NCBI GenBank assembly: GCA_963693085.1
Contig: OY856409.1
Span: 665,475,591-665,539,590 of the forward strand
Reading direction: 5' to 3'
Length of the DNA: 64,000 nt
Source of the DNA: Alisma plantago-aquatica
Lineage: Eukaryota > Streptophyta > Magnoliopsida > Alismatales > Alismataceae
In this document: positions 21,281 to 34,145 of the stretch, piece after piece
How the letters are laid out: every line of letters starts with the position of its first letter
How positions within the stretch are numbered: position 1 is the stretch's first letter
Notes under the pieces: model-generated
The model's database searches: none
What the model was told of the DNA's origin: nothing
Seen by the model: the letters and a program-made list of their open reading frames with translations, nothing else
Position numbers and translations under genes: made by a program

Positions 21281-24200
21281 TGTAACATCCCTGACATGGG
21301 TTATGTGTTAACCCTATATGTTTTGCCTAATAAGATTGAGTAAATGCTTAATATTATCTTGGGAAAAGTAATTAGGGCTCATGAGAAACTTATGTTTCAA
21401 TTTTAGTCCTGTTTGAACAATGTTGAAGCAATGTTTGCTTATTTTGGACTAAAGTGAAAATTACCCAAATTGAGGGGTTAACTTGCAAATTGCACATGAT
21501 AAAATGTTCCTATGATGTCGAGACATCATAAGAATGAATATGATGTAGTGGTATGGTTTTCACAAGCTTGGGCACCAAGATTAAGCTTGTAAAGCAATCC
21601 TTGTGCATTAGAACCTAGTTTTGGTGTAATGTGCAATTTACCAAAAACCTAGGTTTCAATATGCAAATTACCACTTCAAAAAGGTCCCTAATATTTATTG
21701 GCATAATTTAGAGCAAATAAAATGAGAAGGTCGCCTCATTTGAATTTAATTGGAGGAGAGAGAATCTTGATATTAAAATAATTAAGATTTAATCCTAAGT
21801 GAAACCCTAATTCAATTTAGGGCAAAATGTATGTCTTAATTAAAGGGCCTTCAACCAAAATTTAAATGGCTGGATTCATATGTGTGTGGATGAGCTTAAA
21901 GCCTTGCAAAGGTACAAGCATATCCTACGGAGGTGAAATCCCACTCACCATTATTATAAGAAAAAAAATTTCCACTCAAATATGGATATTCTTATTATAA
22001 GGGTTAAGGTGCTTAATTTATTTTCCCTTAATTCATGGATAATGCAAGGTATATCGGTGGGTATAGAGATGCCCTTGCATGCAAGAAACCAAGGGGGAAG
22101 TGGTGGCAACAATTTTGGAATAAATAGATTTTTATAAGAGATTTTCTCTCTCCTCAATTTTCTTATAAAAGTACCTTTTCCAAGCCAAAACAAAGGCTTT
22201 TTCGGATTCCTTTCTTTCCCCTTGCTTGGAAATAGACCAAGGAGCTGTGGAGGAGCAGGAGGACGACCCCAAACCTGTTGGTAAGGTTCTTGACCTCCTT
22301 TCACCGTGAATCCATGGTGAAAATCGAAAAACAATGCATGCATTCTTCATATCTCGATCCCCTCTTCAATTATAACCAATTCTTTTCACTCAAAGCTTGA
22401 GGACGACCCTTGGAATAGTGAAAGGAGTTGCATCCACCATTTTTGATGTGATATTGGAGCTTTGGAGCTCAATTGGAGGCGGGTTTTATAACTTGAACCC
22501 TTAATTTTATTATTGCAATCAATTCCTTATCAATTGGTGATCATTTCTACATTTCCAAAATTAAGTTTGGTTCATTGATGCAATATCCATGGAAATCATA
22601 GTAGATTTCATGAGTTTGGATCTTGATGATGATGACATCATCATAAGCACACACCTCCCCAAATATCTAGACCAAACGGTTTCAACAAGTTTGCCCATTC
22701 AGTTTCAGCAAACTGTTTGAGAGCAAATAGTTTGAGACCGTTTGAGAGCAAATGGTTTCAAAACCATTTGAAAGAGTTGAAAAAGGGTTGAACGTTTGAT
22801 AATCCTGTTCCTAATTATGTTGGTTGATAACCCACCAAATTTTATGGATTAATTCCAAAGGAATCATGATTTGAAGGCTAATCAATTAGGCAAACCCTAA
22901 TTGGATTAAGTGCTGATTTTCAACTTGATTGATTTGACTTTTTGGGTTGATTGACCCAAACGGTTTCAAAACCATTTTGGGATCACCCAAACGGTCTCAC
23001 GACCATTTGGGGGTCACCCAAGACCGTTTGAAGGTCTATGGTTGGATATGGTTAAGTGTTTGAAGGACAAAAGATATGGTGTTAACCCTAATCGGCTAAG
23101 TGCTGATTTTGCATTGGAATGAGTTGATGTTTTGGGTTGATTGACCTAAATGGTTTAAAAACCATTTGGGAATCACCCAAACGGTCTCAAGACCGTTTGG
23201 GGGTCACCCAAGACCGTTTGGAGGTCTAGGGTTAAGCATGGTTGACTAATTGAAGGTCTAAAGGTACCAAATCACTTTGCAATTAAGTGTTGATTTGATG
23301 ATCAACTCAATAACTCAAACCCTAATGATTTTTCACTAGAATCCAAGGGTTGGATGAGACAAATGGTCTCAAGACCGTTTGGAGCTCATCCAAATGGTCT
23401 CAAGACCGTTTGGAGGTCAACCAAGACCGTTTGGAGGTCTAGGGTTGAGTATGCTTAAGCAATTGAAGATCCAAAGGTACTAAGTTGAAGTGCAATCAAA
23501 TGATGATTTGGTGATCAATCTAATGATCCAAACTTTGATTGATTGACTTTGATTTGATGTTGACATGGGAAAACAGTGTCAAGACCGTTTGGGGTCAGGT
23601 CATGCCCAATTTGGATGATGGTCCAATGGTTTTAAAGTAACTAGTTTCACATTGGTTAATGTTGAAAGATCATCGATTCCAAACCCTAATTCAATTGATT
23701 CAAACCCTAATTGATGATCAATTGAGGGTCAATTGAGGGTCAAATCAGTTCAAGGTTGACCTATTTAACTCAATTGAAGTATGGTGATAGGTCCAATTGA
23801 TGATTGGATACATGAACTCAATGATTGAAGGAACCAACATTGGAAACCCTATTTTTAATTTGATTGGTTGAGACCATATTTGTTCCATGCGGTTTTGAGG
23901 AGGTTTGGACCAAACAGTCTCAAGACCATTTGTGACCAAACAATCTCAAACCGTTTGGTGACCCAAAGTGCAAACGGTTTCAACATCTATTTTGTTCAAT
24001 TGGTTTCAAGTACAACTTGTTCAAATGGTTTTCAACCAATTGATGTATGAGAACCAAGATCATTGAGGGTCTAAGTAATATAACTTTGTGAAGATCAACA
24101 TGGTTAATCCATTTGAATACCTCATGTAATATAAGGTCCAATATGGTGAACCTATTTAGATATTTAAATGCATTTGAAGATTTCAATGGTTAACCCAATT

Positions 24201-27048
24201 GATCACTTTGTGGAAATGAAAGTTTAATTGGTCAATCCTTTTGAATTCATTATATAATTGATGGTTTAATTGATTAGACCATTTGGACATCTAATATGAT
24301 CAAAGGTCAATCAACTATGTGATTATTAAAGATGTAGTCCCATAATGATTGCGAAGGTTAACCCTAGCTATGTATACTCAAGTAAAGAGTTGACCTAGAT
24401 TAATCTTGGTGTAGTTAACGTCCTAAAGAGGATGTGAGAGGGAATGAGAGAGATGAATGCTTATATAATTAAGACCTAATTCTCTCATTATGAGTAAACT
24501 ATGTGATAAGGGTTGATCTATAATAATGAGATCATGAAACCCTAATCAATGAGCCTTAACCATAATTAGAGCAATGCTATGTGTGAAACCCTAATTAGAG
24601 TAAAGCTATGTGTGAAACCCTAATTAGAGTAAAGCTATGTGTGAAACCCTAATTTAGGACAAAACTGAGTGTCTTTGTAAATCCAGGGTGATGATGTAAC
24701 CCTAACTTAGTGTAACAATGAAGGAAACTCTAATTTGGGTATGATATAAGAGAAACCCCACTTGGATGTGAATGGTAAACCCTAATCCCTAAATTGGGAT
24801 AAAGATATATGAAACCCTAATATAGGGTAGTGCCACTAATCCTATGTGAAGACCTAGCACTGGGTAATGTGTTGTGAAATCCCAATTTCACATAATACTA
24901 GGTGAAACCCTGATATAAAAGGATGATTATATAAAACTCTATTGAAGAGTAATACTATGTGAAATCCACAAATATATGGAATATGCTATGTGAATCCTCA
25001 AACTATAAGTATTGAGAATGGTATTCCTAATAGTGGAATAGTGATTAATGTTATGACAAATGTAACACCTAGAGAGGTTGATAATGGGTATCCTTATACT
25101 AATAGTCCCTGATTAAAAGCGTATGTCTATATCATTGGCAATGGTTGCATATCCTAAGTGAGTGACTAATGACAAATAGTTTACATGATAAATGTGATGA
25201 ACTGGTGCATAAAGTATTAGGATGGGGAATACCCTAATACAAGCTAAGTGTATAAACCCAAGAAAGATAATGGTGTTGAGGGAAGTGATACATTAAGATA
25301 TGATAGATATCACATCCAACACCCCAATACTGGTATACCTTATTGTGTTATAAGTCCAGTATAATTGGATGAATGACACATGAGATGTGTCATGTCAATG
25401 GTTACATTGAGATTTAATGCACTCTTCGAATGTAGGCTAACATGCCTTACAAAAAGGTTAATCCAAACCTATAAACTATGATGTAATCATATTCTGATAA
25501 AGATGAGAGAGAAACTCATACTTTGTGTTGATAATACATTCAATGATGAATGATGAGTATAAATAGGTATGATTGTATACTTATGTTATTCATATTGATT
25601 CCTTGCTATGTGAATCCCTAATACAGGGTAATGCTATGTGAAACCCTAACATAAGTTAATGCAATGTGCATCCCTAATACAGGGTAATGTTATGTGAAAC
25701 CCTAGTACAAAGTGATGCTATGTGAAGTTCTAACACAAAGTAATCCTATTTGAAGCTCAATTACAGACTAATGGGTTATGAATGTAATAAGATAACCCTT
25801 AGTTGCATAGTATTGATATGTAATGGTATCATGATTATGAATCATGCAGATATGTTGAGATGATGAGCATAGCCAGGTATGAGCTATGATGTTCTGTATA
25901 CTGAAAATGTTCTATAGGCCTTATAAGCCTTCATATGCTTTGTTTCTTAGTGAGAGGTAACCTATAATTAATAAGTCCTGTGTGTCACATGATGTGTTAA
26001 TTATCTTAGATTGTTTATGAGCCTTGTGAACTATGTGCAATGCTTTGTGTAGAAAGAATTATAATGTCCCTGGGTCAGATGATATGAAGGTATGAAGTTA
26101 CCTGATAGTGGAAATAAGTGTTCTATGGTGAGTTATGGGTTCAAATACCTATATTATATAATCATGATAATGAACTTGTTAAGAAGTGGAAATGTACTTG
26201 ATGAGATGAGGGACTAAGATCCCAACACTTTGTGAAAAGAGTATGGCTACAGGCCATGACTCCCCAATGACAATGTCAGGCATTTGATATATGATCTAAG
26301 CTTGAAGAGAGTTAATGTTGTGATAATGATTCTATAGTGAATAAATGTTATACATGTTATTCATATTCTTTAAAGGATAAGTGACATGTTGTTCTATCAA
26401 ACTATAGCTATAATGCTCTTGATAAGAATAATGTTCTAATATGTTAGACATGAAAATATCTGCTACCAAACAAATATGATTCCTATGTGCATATTTATCT
26501 TCTTAAGCTGCAATAATAATGTTTCTGGAGGAGAGTTATATCTCTCACTGGGGCAATTTACAATTGTCTCACCCCCGTGGGAATCACATTTTTAGGTGGA
26601 CGTAGACGAGGAGGCAGGAATCCTTCAGTAGGTGAAGGACAGCAGCAGCAGCAGCAATAGGGACAGCAGTGAAGTCTCAGGTGGAGACACTGGCTGTTAT
26701 GCCTTGTATAGATGTAGATAGAGTCCTATGTGTCGTCTCTGTACTCTTAGGTCCTCGGAGTAGTAGTTAGTGCTTTTGAGATTTTGGATCAGTGCCTCGA
26801 GATTTTCATACTGCCTGTGTTTAGTTTAACAAGGCAGCTGATACTTGTAATTCACAGAAAGAGATGATACAAGTTATGTACTTTTGAAAAACAAAATTTA
26901 AATGTGTTACTTTTATTCTATGTGAGAAAGTTGTTACTTGATGGATCTTTATATAAAAAGGTTTTAATTTTTAGTGATTTTTGGTAATCCACTACTTAGT
27001 GAACGCTTCCGCATTAGTTAATTATGTTTTCATGAGTTGTATGCCACA
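21281..27048 (+). repeat. LARD-2 3' LTR, uninterrupted
   Basis: 5768 bp, TGTAACATCC to TGCCACA. About 22675-23600 holds many CAAACGGTCT/AGACCGTTTG inverted pairs. About 26530-26620 matches the chromovirus LTR around 29370-29450 (minus strand), proving common origin. No protein-coding gene is seen; short frames at 21954-22350 and 23745-24186 are not supported. It gives the empty sites for three insertions of the 5' LTR. Confidence 0.9.
22675..24000. repeat. Palindromic ACGGTCTCAAGACCGT repeats in the LARD-2 LTR
   Basis: More than ten inverted pairs or halves with arms CAAACGGTCT and AGACCGTTTG, or the variant with ATGG. They are spaced irregularly between AT-rich sequences (for example near 22990, 23180, 23360, 23395). 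The homologous part of the 5' LTR has a different unit number. Confidence 0.88.
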
Positions 27049-29007
27049 AATACCATTAGGAGAGCCATTGACCAGGACCAAAAAGCTCGAGGTGCACACA
27101 CATTGTTGAATCAGTGAGATCGAGTATTGAATCCCATTCTCTCCATTATCCACCACAACGTGTCCCAATGAACAATATCAAAAGCTTTGGAGACATCTAA
27201 TTTCATGTAAAATTTTCTTATAGCCTCTGTTGACATTAAATTCCAACATGAATTCACTACAAATAAAGCATAGTCGGAGATGCTCCTGCCCAGGATGAAT
27301 GCTTGCTGGTTATCAAAAATGAGTAGGGGGAGGACAAGTTTTAATCATTCAGAAAGAATCTTGGCAATAAATTTGTACTGAACGTTGCAGCATGCTATTG
27401 GCCTGAAGTTTTCTAAGGATGTCGTTTTTTCTTCTTAGGGATGAGAATAAGGAAGGCATGATTAATTTGATTGGGCATAGAACCTCCTTCAATGAACCAT
27501 CATACACCTACACATAGGTCATCTTTGATTATGTCCCATGCTTCTCTATAGAAGTGGGAGTTGAATCCATCTGGGCCTGGGAATTTGAGACACCTATGCT
27601 CCAGAGGGCCTTCTTGATTTACTCTTCATTCACAAACTTGCATAGAATGTTGTTATGAGTAGATGTGAGTTTCTACCTATAGGATAGCTCCTCATCGTCC
27701 TGGTCAAGGGTAGCTTTAAATTTTTTGTTGTATAGAGCCCTATAGAATTATGTTGCTTGGATTTCAAGATCTTCTTGCTTATTCATGATCACCCCATCAT
27801 TGTTGACTAGTTTTGATATGGTATTTTGAGATTCTATCTTCCATATGGTATTATGATATAGATTTGTGTTCCTATCTCCATTTGTGATCTAGTTCTTCCT
27901 ACTTCTCTACCATGTGAAACTTTCTTCAGCTGCCTTGAGGTCTCGAGAATCATTTTGTGTTTTAGATCCAGTTCAATGAGCTCCTGATTGAGAGGGTCCC
28001 TCAGCAAATTGGTTCTTATTTTGATGAGTTCTTTCTTGGTATCTTTTAGAAGCTCGGGTATGTTAACATGTTTCCTCGACCAAGTTTTCGGCTCCTGCTT
28101 CAGTCTCATTAGCTTCCTAGCAAAGATGTATAGAGGGTTGCCAGTGATAGGGATATTACAAGATTTTGTGAGCAGCTCTTTGTAATTCTTCCAACCTGTC
28201 TAGAAATTAACAAATCTAAATGCCTTGGTTTCTTCAACTTTTCTTGAAGATTCATTATCAGTGGGGCATGATTGCTAATGTTTGTGCCTTTCACTGTAAT
28301 TCGGGCATTAGGGAGGTGTTGAAGCCATGAACCATTGACCAATGCTCATTCAAGTTTGCTAGAATTTTTGTAGGCTTTCCTTCATTGTTCCAGGTAAAGA
28401 TGTTAGTGCCATTCATTGGGAGCTCATGTAGAATAGTCACACTTATCATGAGATTGAAGGATTTAATGACAACATCGGGTACAAGTCTTCCTCCTCTCTT
28501 CTCCTCTTGTAGCCTTACATTGTTCAAATCCCCCATTATGATCCAAGGATCATTAATATGGCTTGATATAGTTTGGAGGTCCCTCCATAAGTCTTGTCTT
28601 TGTGCATGAAGATTGAAAGCATAGGTGTGTGAAAACTAGAATTTTAACCCTCCTTTGTTTACACAGACAAAGTTAATCATCTGCTCCGTTTTATTATGGA
28701 TTTGGATGTCCCAAACATTGGGATTCCATCCTAGGCAGATCCTTCTGAGTTCAACTTCTTGATGATTCATCGTGTGTGACCAACTATTGGGAAAGATTGA
28801 GTTCACATAGCTTATGTTACATCTTTTTATCTTTGTTTCTAAGATAGAAGCCATAAATACTCCATTGGATATGGTCCAGTTCCTCACCTCCTTCCTCTTT
28901 GTAGGCTTGAAAATACCTTTCACATTCCAAGCCATCACTGTCATATATAACTACTTTTAATTTCTAGTTCTCCTGGGATGATCCCTCTCTTTTTCCTTCC
29001 CTTTTTC
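27049..29007 (-). pseudogene. LINE ORF2 fragment: endonuclease and N-terminal reverse transcriptase
   Basis: Read on the minus strand. An apurinic endonuclease-like start (MTVMAWNVKGIF, then LETK) is at 28944-28860. An endonuclease core (GDLNNVRL, FTWNNEGK) is at about 28536-28370. A decayed linker follows, then RT motifs near 27330-27060: AFILGRSISD, MKLDVSKAFD, and LVNGSPNG at the edge. Frameshifts and stops break it. LARD-2 cuts it at 27048, just before the region of the catalytic box. The 5' part continues at 43977-45117 after the chromovirus. The remaining RT should lie left of the window. Confidence 0.85.
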
Positions 29008-31452
29008 TGTGGGCTCTGATCTCCAAACCATGACATAAACACGATTAAAACTTAGCGGAAGCGAATCGGTAATCAGCGGAAGACAGAAATCATGGGAAAT
29101 TAAAACTTTTCGAGATAAGAACTTGTATCCATAAAAACTCCTTTTATAAAGAGAGGTAACTATTTACATCTCAGGATAATTACTTCTTGAGTAATTATAT
29201 ACATCAAGATACAAAATCTGAAGATCACATAACACAAGACTCCAAGACCTGAGAGTACAGAGGACACATAGGACTGACTCTAACTACACCACATGGCAGG
29301 ACAAATCTCCACCTGAGATTACTGCTGCCCCTGGTGCTGCTGCTGCTGAGACTGATCACCTGTAGGCTGGTTCCTTCGTCTCCGACGTCCACCTAAAAAG
29401 TTGAAGTCTACGGGGTGAGACAATTATACATAATTGTCCCAGCGAGAGTTATAACTCTTCGCCAGAAGCTTTATATAACATCAAAGATTATTTTAAACAG
29501 TAAAGCCTTCAAAGCATTCTATAACAGTTGCAGATATAACAAGATCTCTACAAATTAGGAGATATGGAGAATATCAACATTATTGCAATGTAACATCAAT
29601 CAACTAACTTGGAGTCATCTCTAACAAGTTATACTACATGGTTGATTATGTTTTACAAACAACATTATGCCCTGTGGAGATGAGGCTTACCACTCATACT
29701 CCAACTGATCGCTGAGAAGCCGCATCAGTATCATACATAGGTCATTAAGAGAACCGGATTCTCATGACCTTCACCTTCCTCAGTCAGTAATAGGATCACT
29801 TGTAGGACATCTCGTGTCTCTACTACTATAGCTCACCAGGGTAAACTGGTCCTTCGCTATTCTAGAGTCACAGAGGCGTTCTGTACTCTCTTCGTCATCA
29901 GGAGGTTTCATATTTACCTACCACTGATACGGATATCTGTGTTGTCTTTGTCATCAGGAGGTTTCATGTTTACCTACCACTGATACGGTATGGAACTATA
30001 GTGAAGGATGGATGGATTACACATCTACATCACTTTCCTACACTAGGATGTAAGGTTCTACACATCCATGTACCCCACATACTCAAAAGTATGTGTTCCA
30101 GGAGTTCCCTGAGGAAAACCTGTTTCACCATCACTTAATTTCTGACAATGATGGATCTATGATCAGGGCTCTACATTATACTTGATTAGTTAGGTACATT
30201 CAGTATTCTTTAACAACATACATTGTTCTTCAAACAATAACAATAGCATAGCAACTATAAAAGAAGAATACTAAATGTAACAGGCCTAACTCATATCAAT
30301 CATTATTTCTCATTATCCTCATCACAAGTCATCTCTAAGGCATGACCTTGATGGTATTCATGGCTCTCATAGCCCATTATCAGCATAGGATGCCACTGGC
30401 AAGGCATCAGATTACTTTACTTATTCATAAGGCTAACAGCATGCCTTTAATGAATATAACATCAACATCCATACCTGGATATGATTACCTTCATATCAGA
30501 ACCTGCATGGTTAATACATCTTATAAAGATAATGCAACAATAAGGAATGTACTTCCTACTCTTGTGATAAGAGTTAAATCTTTAATTCAAATCAAATAGA
30601 GTTTAATACTCAAAAGCATGCCATTACCCTTGAATTAGGGTTTACTATTCACATCGAGGTGAATTAAACTCATAACATCATCATGTATGAGTAACATCTT
30701 CATTGATGCTCTTGGATTAGTTAAAGGTTCATCATTTATCATAATTAGGGTTTCTATGATCTCACACAGGTGGATCATACCCTAATTATGCTCATTTCTG
30801 TGTATTGGGGATGCTTCAATTGAGTTTCCATTTAAAAGGGTACTTTCTCTCTCTAGAAGTACTTTCTCTCTCTAGAAGTACTTTCTCTCTCATCATAAGG
30901 TTAGGTGATGTCAACATCACTCCAAAACAGGTTGGGTTGAGTCATCATAGGCTAACATAGCCAAAAACATCACCATTAATTGATTAGAGTTACTTTCTCT
31001 CTCTAGGGTACTTTCTCTCTCTAGAGTACTCTCTCTTTCATCATACTAATGGTTGATGGTAACATTAGATTAGATTAAGTTGGATAGAGTCATTATGACT
31101 AAAAACATCATTCTCATGTAATTAGGGTTTGAATTGAGCAAGGTATAACTTAATTGACCCTTCAGGGGTATTTTGGTAATTCACCCCATTGATCATCATC
31201 ATGGTCAAAAACCTTAGTCAAATAACCTCTTACTATCCGAGATTATCATTAGGGTTTGATTTGGGCAACATTGAACCATTTACATCATCAAATGATTGAA
31301 TGAGGTCAACCTTGAATCACATTGATTGATTTCAATCATTAATCATCAATTGGGTTGAGATTGGTTGAAAGTGTTGACCGTTTGCCCACATTGACCCTCC
31401 AAGACCGCGAGCCTCTTTCTAGCTCCAAGACCGCGAGCCCCCTTAGGCTTCA

Positions 31453-31686
31453 AGACCGTGAGCCTCTTCAAGGTCTTGAGACCGTGAGCCCCCTCATGGT
31501 CTTGAGACCGTGAGCCCCCTCATGGTCTTGAGACCGTGAGCCCCCTCATGGTCTTGAGACCGTGAGCCCCCTCATGGTCTTGAGACCGTGAGCCCCCTCA
31601 TGGTCTTGAGACCGTGAGCCCCCTCATGGTCTTGAGACCGTGAGCCCCCTCATGGTCTTGAGACCGTGAGCCCCCTCATGGTCTCA
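31453..31686 (-). repeat. 26-bp tandem repeat, eight perfect units (3' LTR)
   Basis: The + strand unit contains GAGACCGTGAGCCCCC and ATGGTCTT. Eight near-perfect units are preceded by diverged ones (from about 31400). The inverted GGTCTTGAGACC motif spans unit junctions. Confidence 0.95.
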
Positions 31687-31959
31687 GCCGCTTGGTCCTT
31701 CAACAGGGCTCAAAGATGCAACCGATAATGTCAACCCATGTTGAAGCCCTCAAATGGTCAAAGCTATGTTGACCACTTATGGGTTTAGTCAATTAATATT
31801 ATGCTTGATCACTTGGTCATTCAATTGACCCATAATGGTTAACCAATTATGGTTGAAATCGATTCAATTAGGGTCTATCAATGTTCACCCATCAACACTC
31901 AACAGTGTGCATCAACACAAGGTTGAACCCTTCAATTGAGCTCCAATTGGGCCCAAACT

Positions 31960-32900
31960 TGGCCCAAACGGTCTTGAGGTCATGTGTGTGGACCCCACAT
32001 GGTATTGAGACCGTTTTCCCAAGATTTCATCAAAGTCTAAGGTGATTTGATAGGGGTTGAACCATGATTAAACCACAAAACAGAATTTTGATTAAATTAC
32101 TAACTTATTTGCAATTGGGTCCTCAATTGGTCAAAATACTCAACCCTAGACCTTCAAACGGTCTTGGGTGATTGTCCTCTCGGTCTTGAGACCGTTTGCC
32201 CATCCAAAATTTTGGATTCTAGTGCAAATTCATCAAGGTCTGACCCATTGAGTTGATGATCATGTCAATATTTAATTGCAATGTAATTTGGTGTAATTGT
32301 ACCTTCAATTGGTCAACAAATCTTGACCCACAGACCTCCAAAAGGTCTTGGTTGATTGCCCTCACGGTCTTGAGACCGTTTGGTGACCCCCAAACGGTCT
32401 TGAGACCGTTTAGGTCAATCAACCCTAAAAACCCTAATTAGGTCACCATAATTTCAGTACTGATTTTATCTAGGGTTAGCCCTAGTATTCACCCTTCAAC
32501 TCTTAGCCCGTTTGGAATTAGACCATCAAACTTGGTGAGTTGTTAATTAACATAATTTTGAACAGTAATCTCATACGGTCAACGCTTAGTCAACGACCTT
32601 ACATGGTCTTGAGACCGTTTGCCCAAAAAGGCAATTTCAGACCGTTTGAAAATCAGCAATTAATTCATTTAAAGTTGTGACTTAAAAAGGTCATATATCC
32701 CGATTCCTTTGGAGTTAGTCTCCCAAATTTTGAGGGTAATTAGCCTATATAATTAGGAACAGGTTTCTTATACAGTCCACGCTCGGTCAACGGGGCCAAA
32801 CGGTCTTGAGACCGTTTGCCCTGTCGCGGTCTCGAGACCGTTTGCTCACCTCGCGGTCTTGAGTCCGTGAGAGCAAACTGTTAGGACCGTTTAAGGAAAA
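31960..32900. repeat. Palindromic ACGGTCTTGAGACCGT repeats in the chromovirus 3' LTR
   Basis: Dispersed inverted pairs with arms CAAACGGTCT and AGACCGTTTG, for example near 32180, 32365, 32395, 32605, 32800 and 32830. The other LTR has the same set at 41840-42760. Confidence 0.9.
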
Positions 32901-34100
32901 GAAAAGCGGTGGGTTTTCCTTGGAAATCACGCCTTCATCTTCTAGCTCAAGAACAGTACAGATATCCCACGGGTTTGCTTGCAAAATAGCAAGGAAAAGT
33001 AGGGAAATACTAAGAGCTATCATCAAATCGCATATAAAGATGCACATAGTAAAGCATGGGTTTAGAGTTATAAAACCTGCCTAAAGCTTGCTTCTTGAGC
33101 TCCAAGCTTTCAAGCTCCAAGCTCTAATGGCGTCCTTGAGTTCCCACAGGTTGGCCAAGGTGAAAACTCCAAGGAAGGATGAAAAGAGACGGCTAGAAAG
33201 ATAGGGTTTCGAGAATTAGCCATGAAGCTGACCTTGAATTCGAATTCTAACCATGGAATTAGGCAAGAAGAGGGGTTTAAACCTACCTTGCACCCCTTGT
33301 TCGTCCTCCTTAGCTCCAAGGAAGTCCTTGGTCATCTTTGGTGAAATGAAACAGTAAGGGAACGAAGGGTGAGTTCCCTTGCAACTAAGGGAAGGAGGCT
33401 TATGTACATGGGGTAGGATTTTCAACATTAGTTCATAAGTTTCCCTTAATTCCAACTAAGTCCTTCCTTTATTACTTGCTCGTCCCTTCCTCTTTATTCT
33501 AAGGACAAACCTTATCTTAAGTTATAGAAAAGAAGGCAAGGGAGAACAATCTAATAATAAAGTTCATACTTAAAGGGATATTGCACATATACCCTGATTA
33601 TTCAATCACAAAGCCTATTTCTTAACTTGATAACTCAATTGAGGTGAATTCCTCATCATTTCTTCTATAAATGATGGCAAAAGTCTAAAAAGATACATTA
33701 GATGACATTCTTTACAAATTACATCCCATCATTTGGGTAAATTGCATTTTACCCCAAATTAGGGTTTCAAGCCCTGGGATTGCTTCCACAGCTGCACCTT
33801 GGTGCTCTAGCTTGGGAAATCCCTCAAACTTCGCCAAAGAGATTCTCATGATGTCTCAACATCAGAGGAACATCTCATCATGTGCAAATTGCAAGCTAAC
33901 CCTTTCAACTGGATAAATTGCACATAGGTCCCTATATATCAAAACAATGCTACAACTTTAAATAAAAAGGAGCAAATACTGAAATATACGTTTCTGAGAA
34001 GCTTAATTACATGCTCAGAGTTAATCACAAAGATTTAATTACATATTTAGGCAAAACACCTAGGGTTAACTCATAACCCAGGTCAGGGATGTTACAAATT

Positions 34101-34111
34101 ATCCACCCCTT
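34101..34111 (-). other. Chromovirus polypurine tract
   Basis: Minus-strand AAGGGGTGGAT followed by AATT and the LTR start. Upstream is TTTCGGGGACGAAATCCTTG, the conserved 3' box shared with LARD-2. Confidence 0.88.
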
Positions 34112-34145
34112 ACAAGGATTTCGTCCCCGAAATCGATAAAACATA

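Larger units (their letters stand above)
1..27048 (+). mobile_element. LARD-2: large non-autonomous Ty3/gypsy (Tekay-family) LTR retrotransposon, 5' end outside window
   Basis: Seen: a direct repeat joins 1-181, 7990-9150 and 16510-18964 (5' LTR, interrupted) to 23700-27048 of an uninterrupted 3' LTR (21281-27048, 5768 bp). The LTR starts TGTAACATCC and ends TGCCACA. A tRNA-iMet type PBS follows the 5' LTR and a purine tract precedes the 3' LTR. The interior (18965-21280) has only a broken gag and a tandem repeat; protease, RT, RNase H and integrase are absent. The leader after the PBS, the 3' box TTTCGGGGACGAAATCCTTA and stretches of LTR match the chromovirus at 29008-43971, so LARD-2 is a deletion derivative of that family. 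It ends inside a LINE RT frame at 27048. Its left target duplication lies outside the window; the right flank begins AATAC. Sampled LTR divergence by eye is about 3%. Confidence 0.88.
29008..34096 (-). repeat. Chromovirus 3' LTR
   Basis: Copy of 38934-43971. Its extra 51 bp are explained by two more units of the 26-bp repeat (eight against six), less one base. Many ACGGTCTTGAGACCGT palindromes lie at 31960-32900. No LTR gene is seen; repeated short frames (30342-30599, 32219-32441, 32787-33455) occur in both LTRs only because the LTRs are copies. Confidence 0.95.

Noticed and set aside
21954..22350. Minus-strand frames of 129 and 72 residues in the LARD-2 LTR
   Set aside because: No recognised motif and no second independent copy; composition like the surrounding LTR.
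30342..30599. Conserved 85-residue frame, also at 40268-40525, and similar pairs at 32219-33455 and 42094-43330
   Set aside because: Conservation comes from LTR duplication about 1% diverged; there is no domain, and the frames lie in non-coding LTR.
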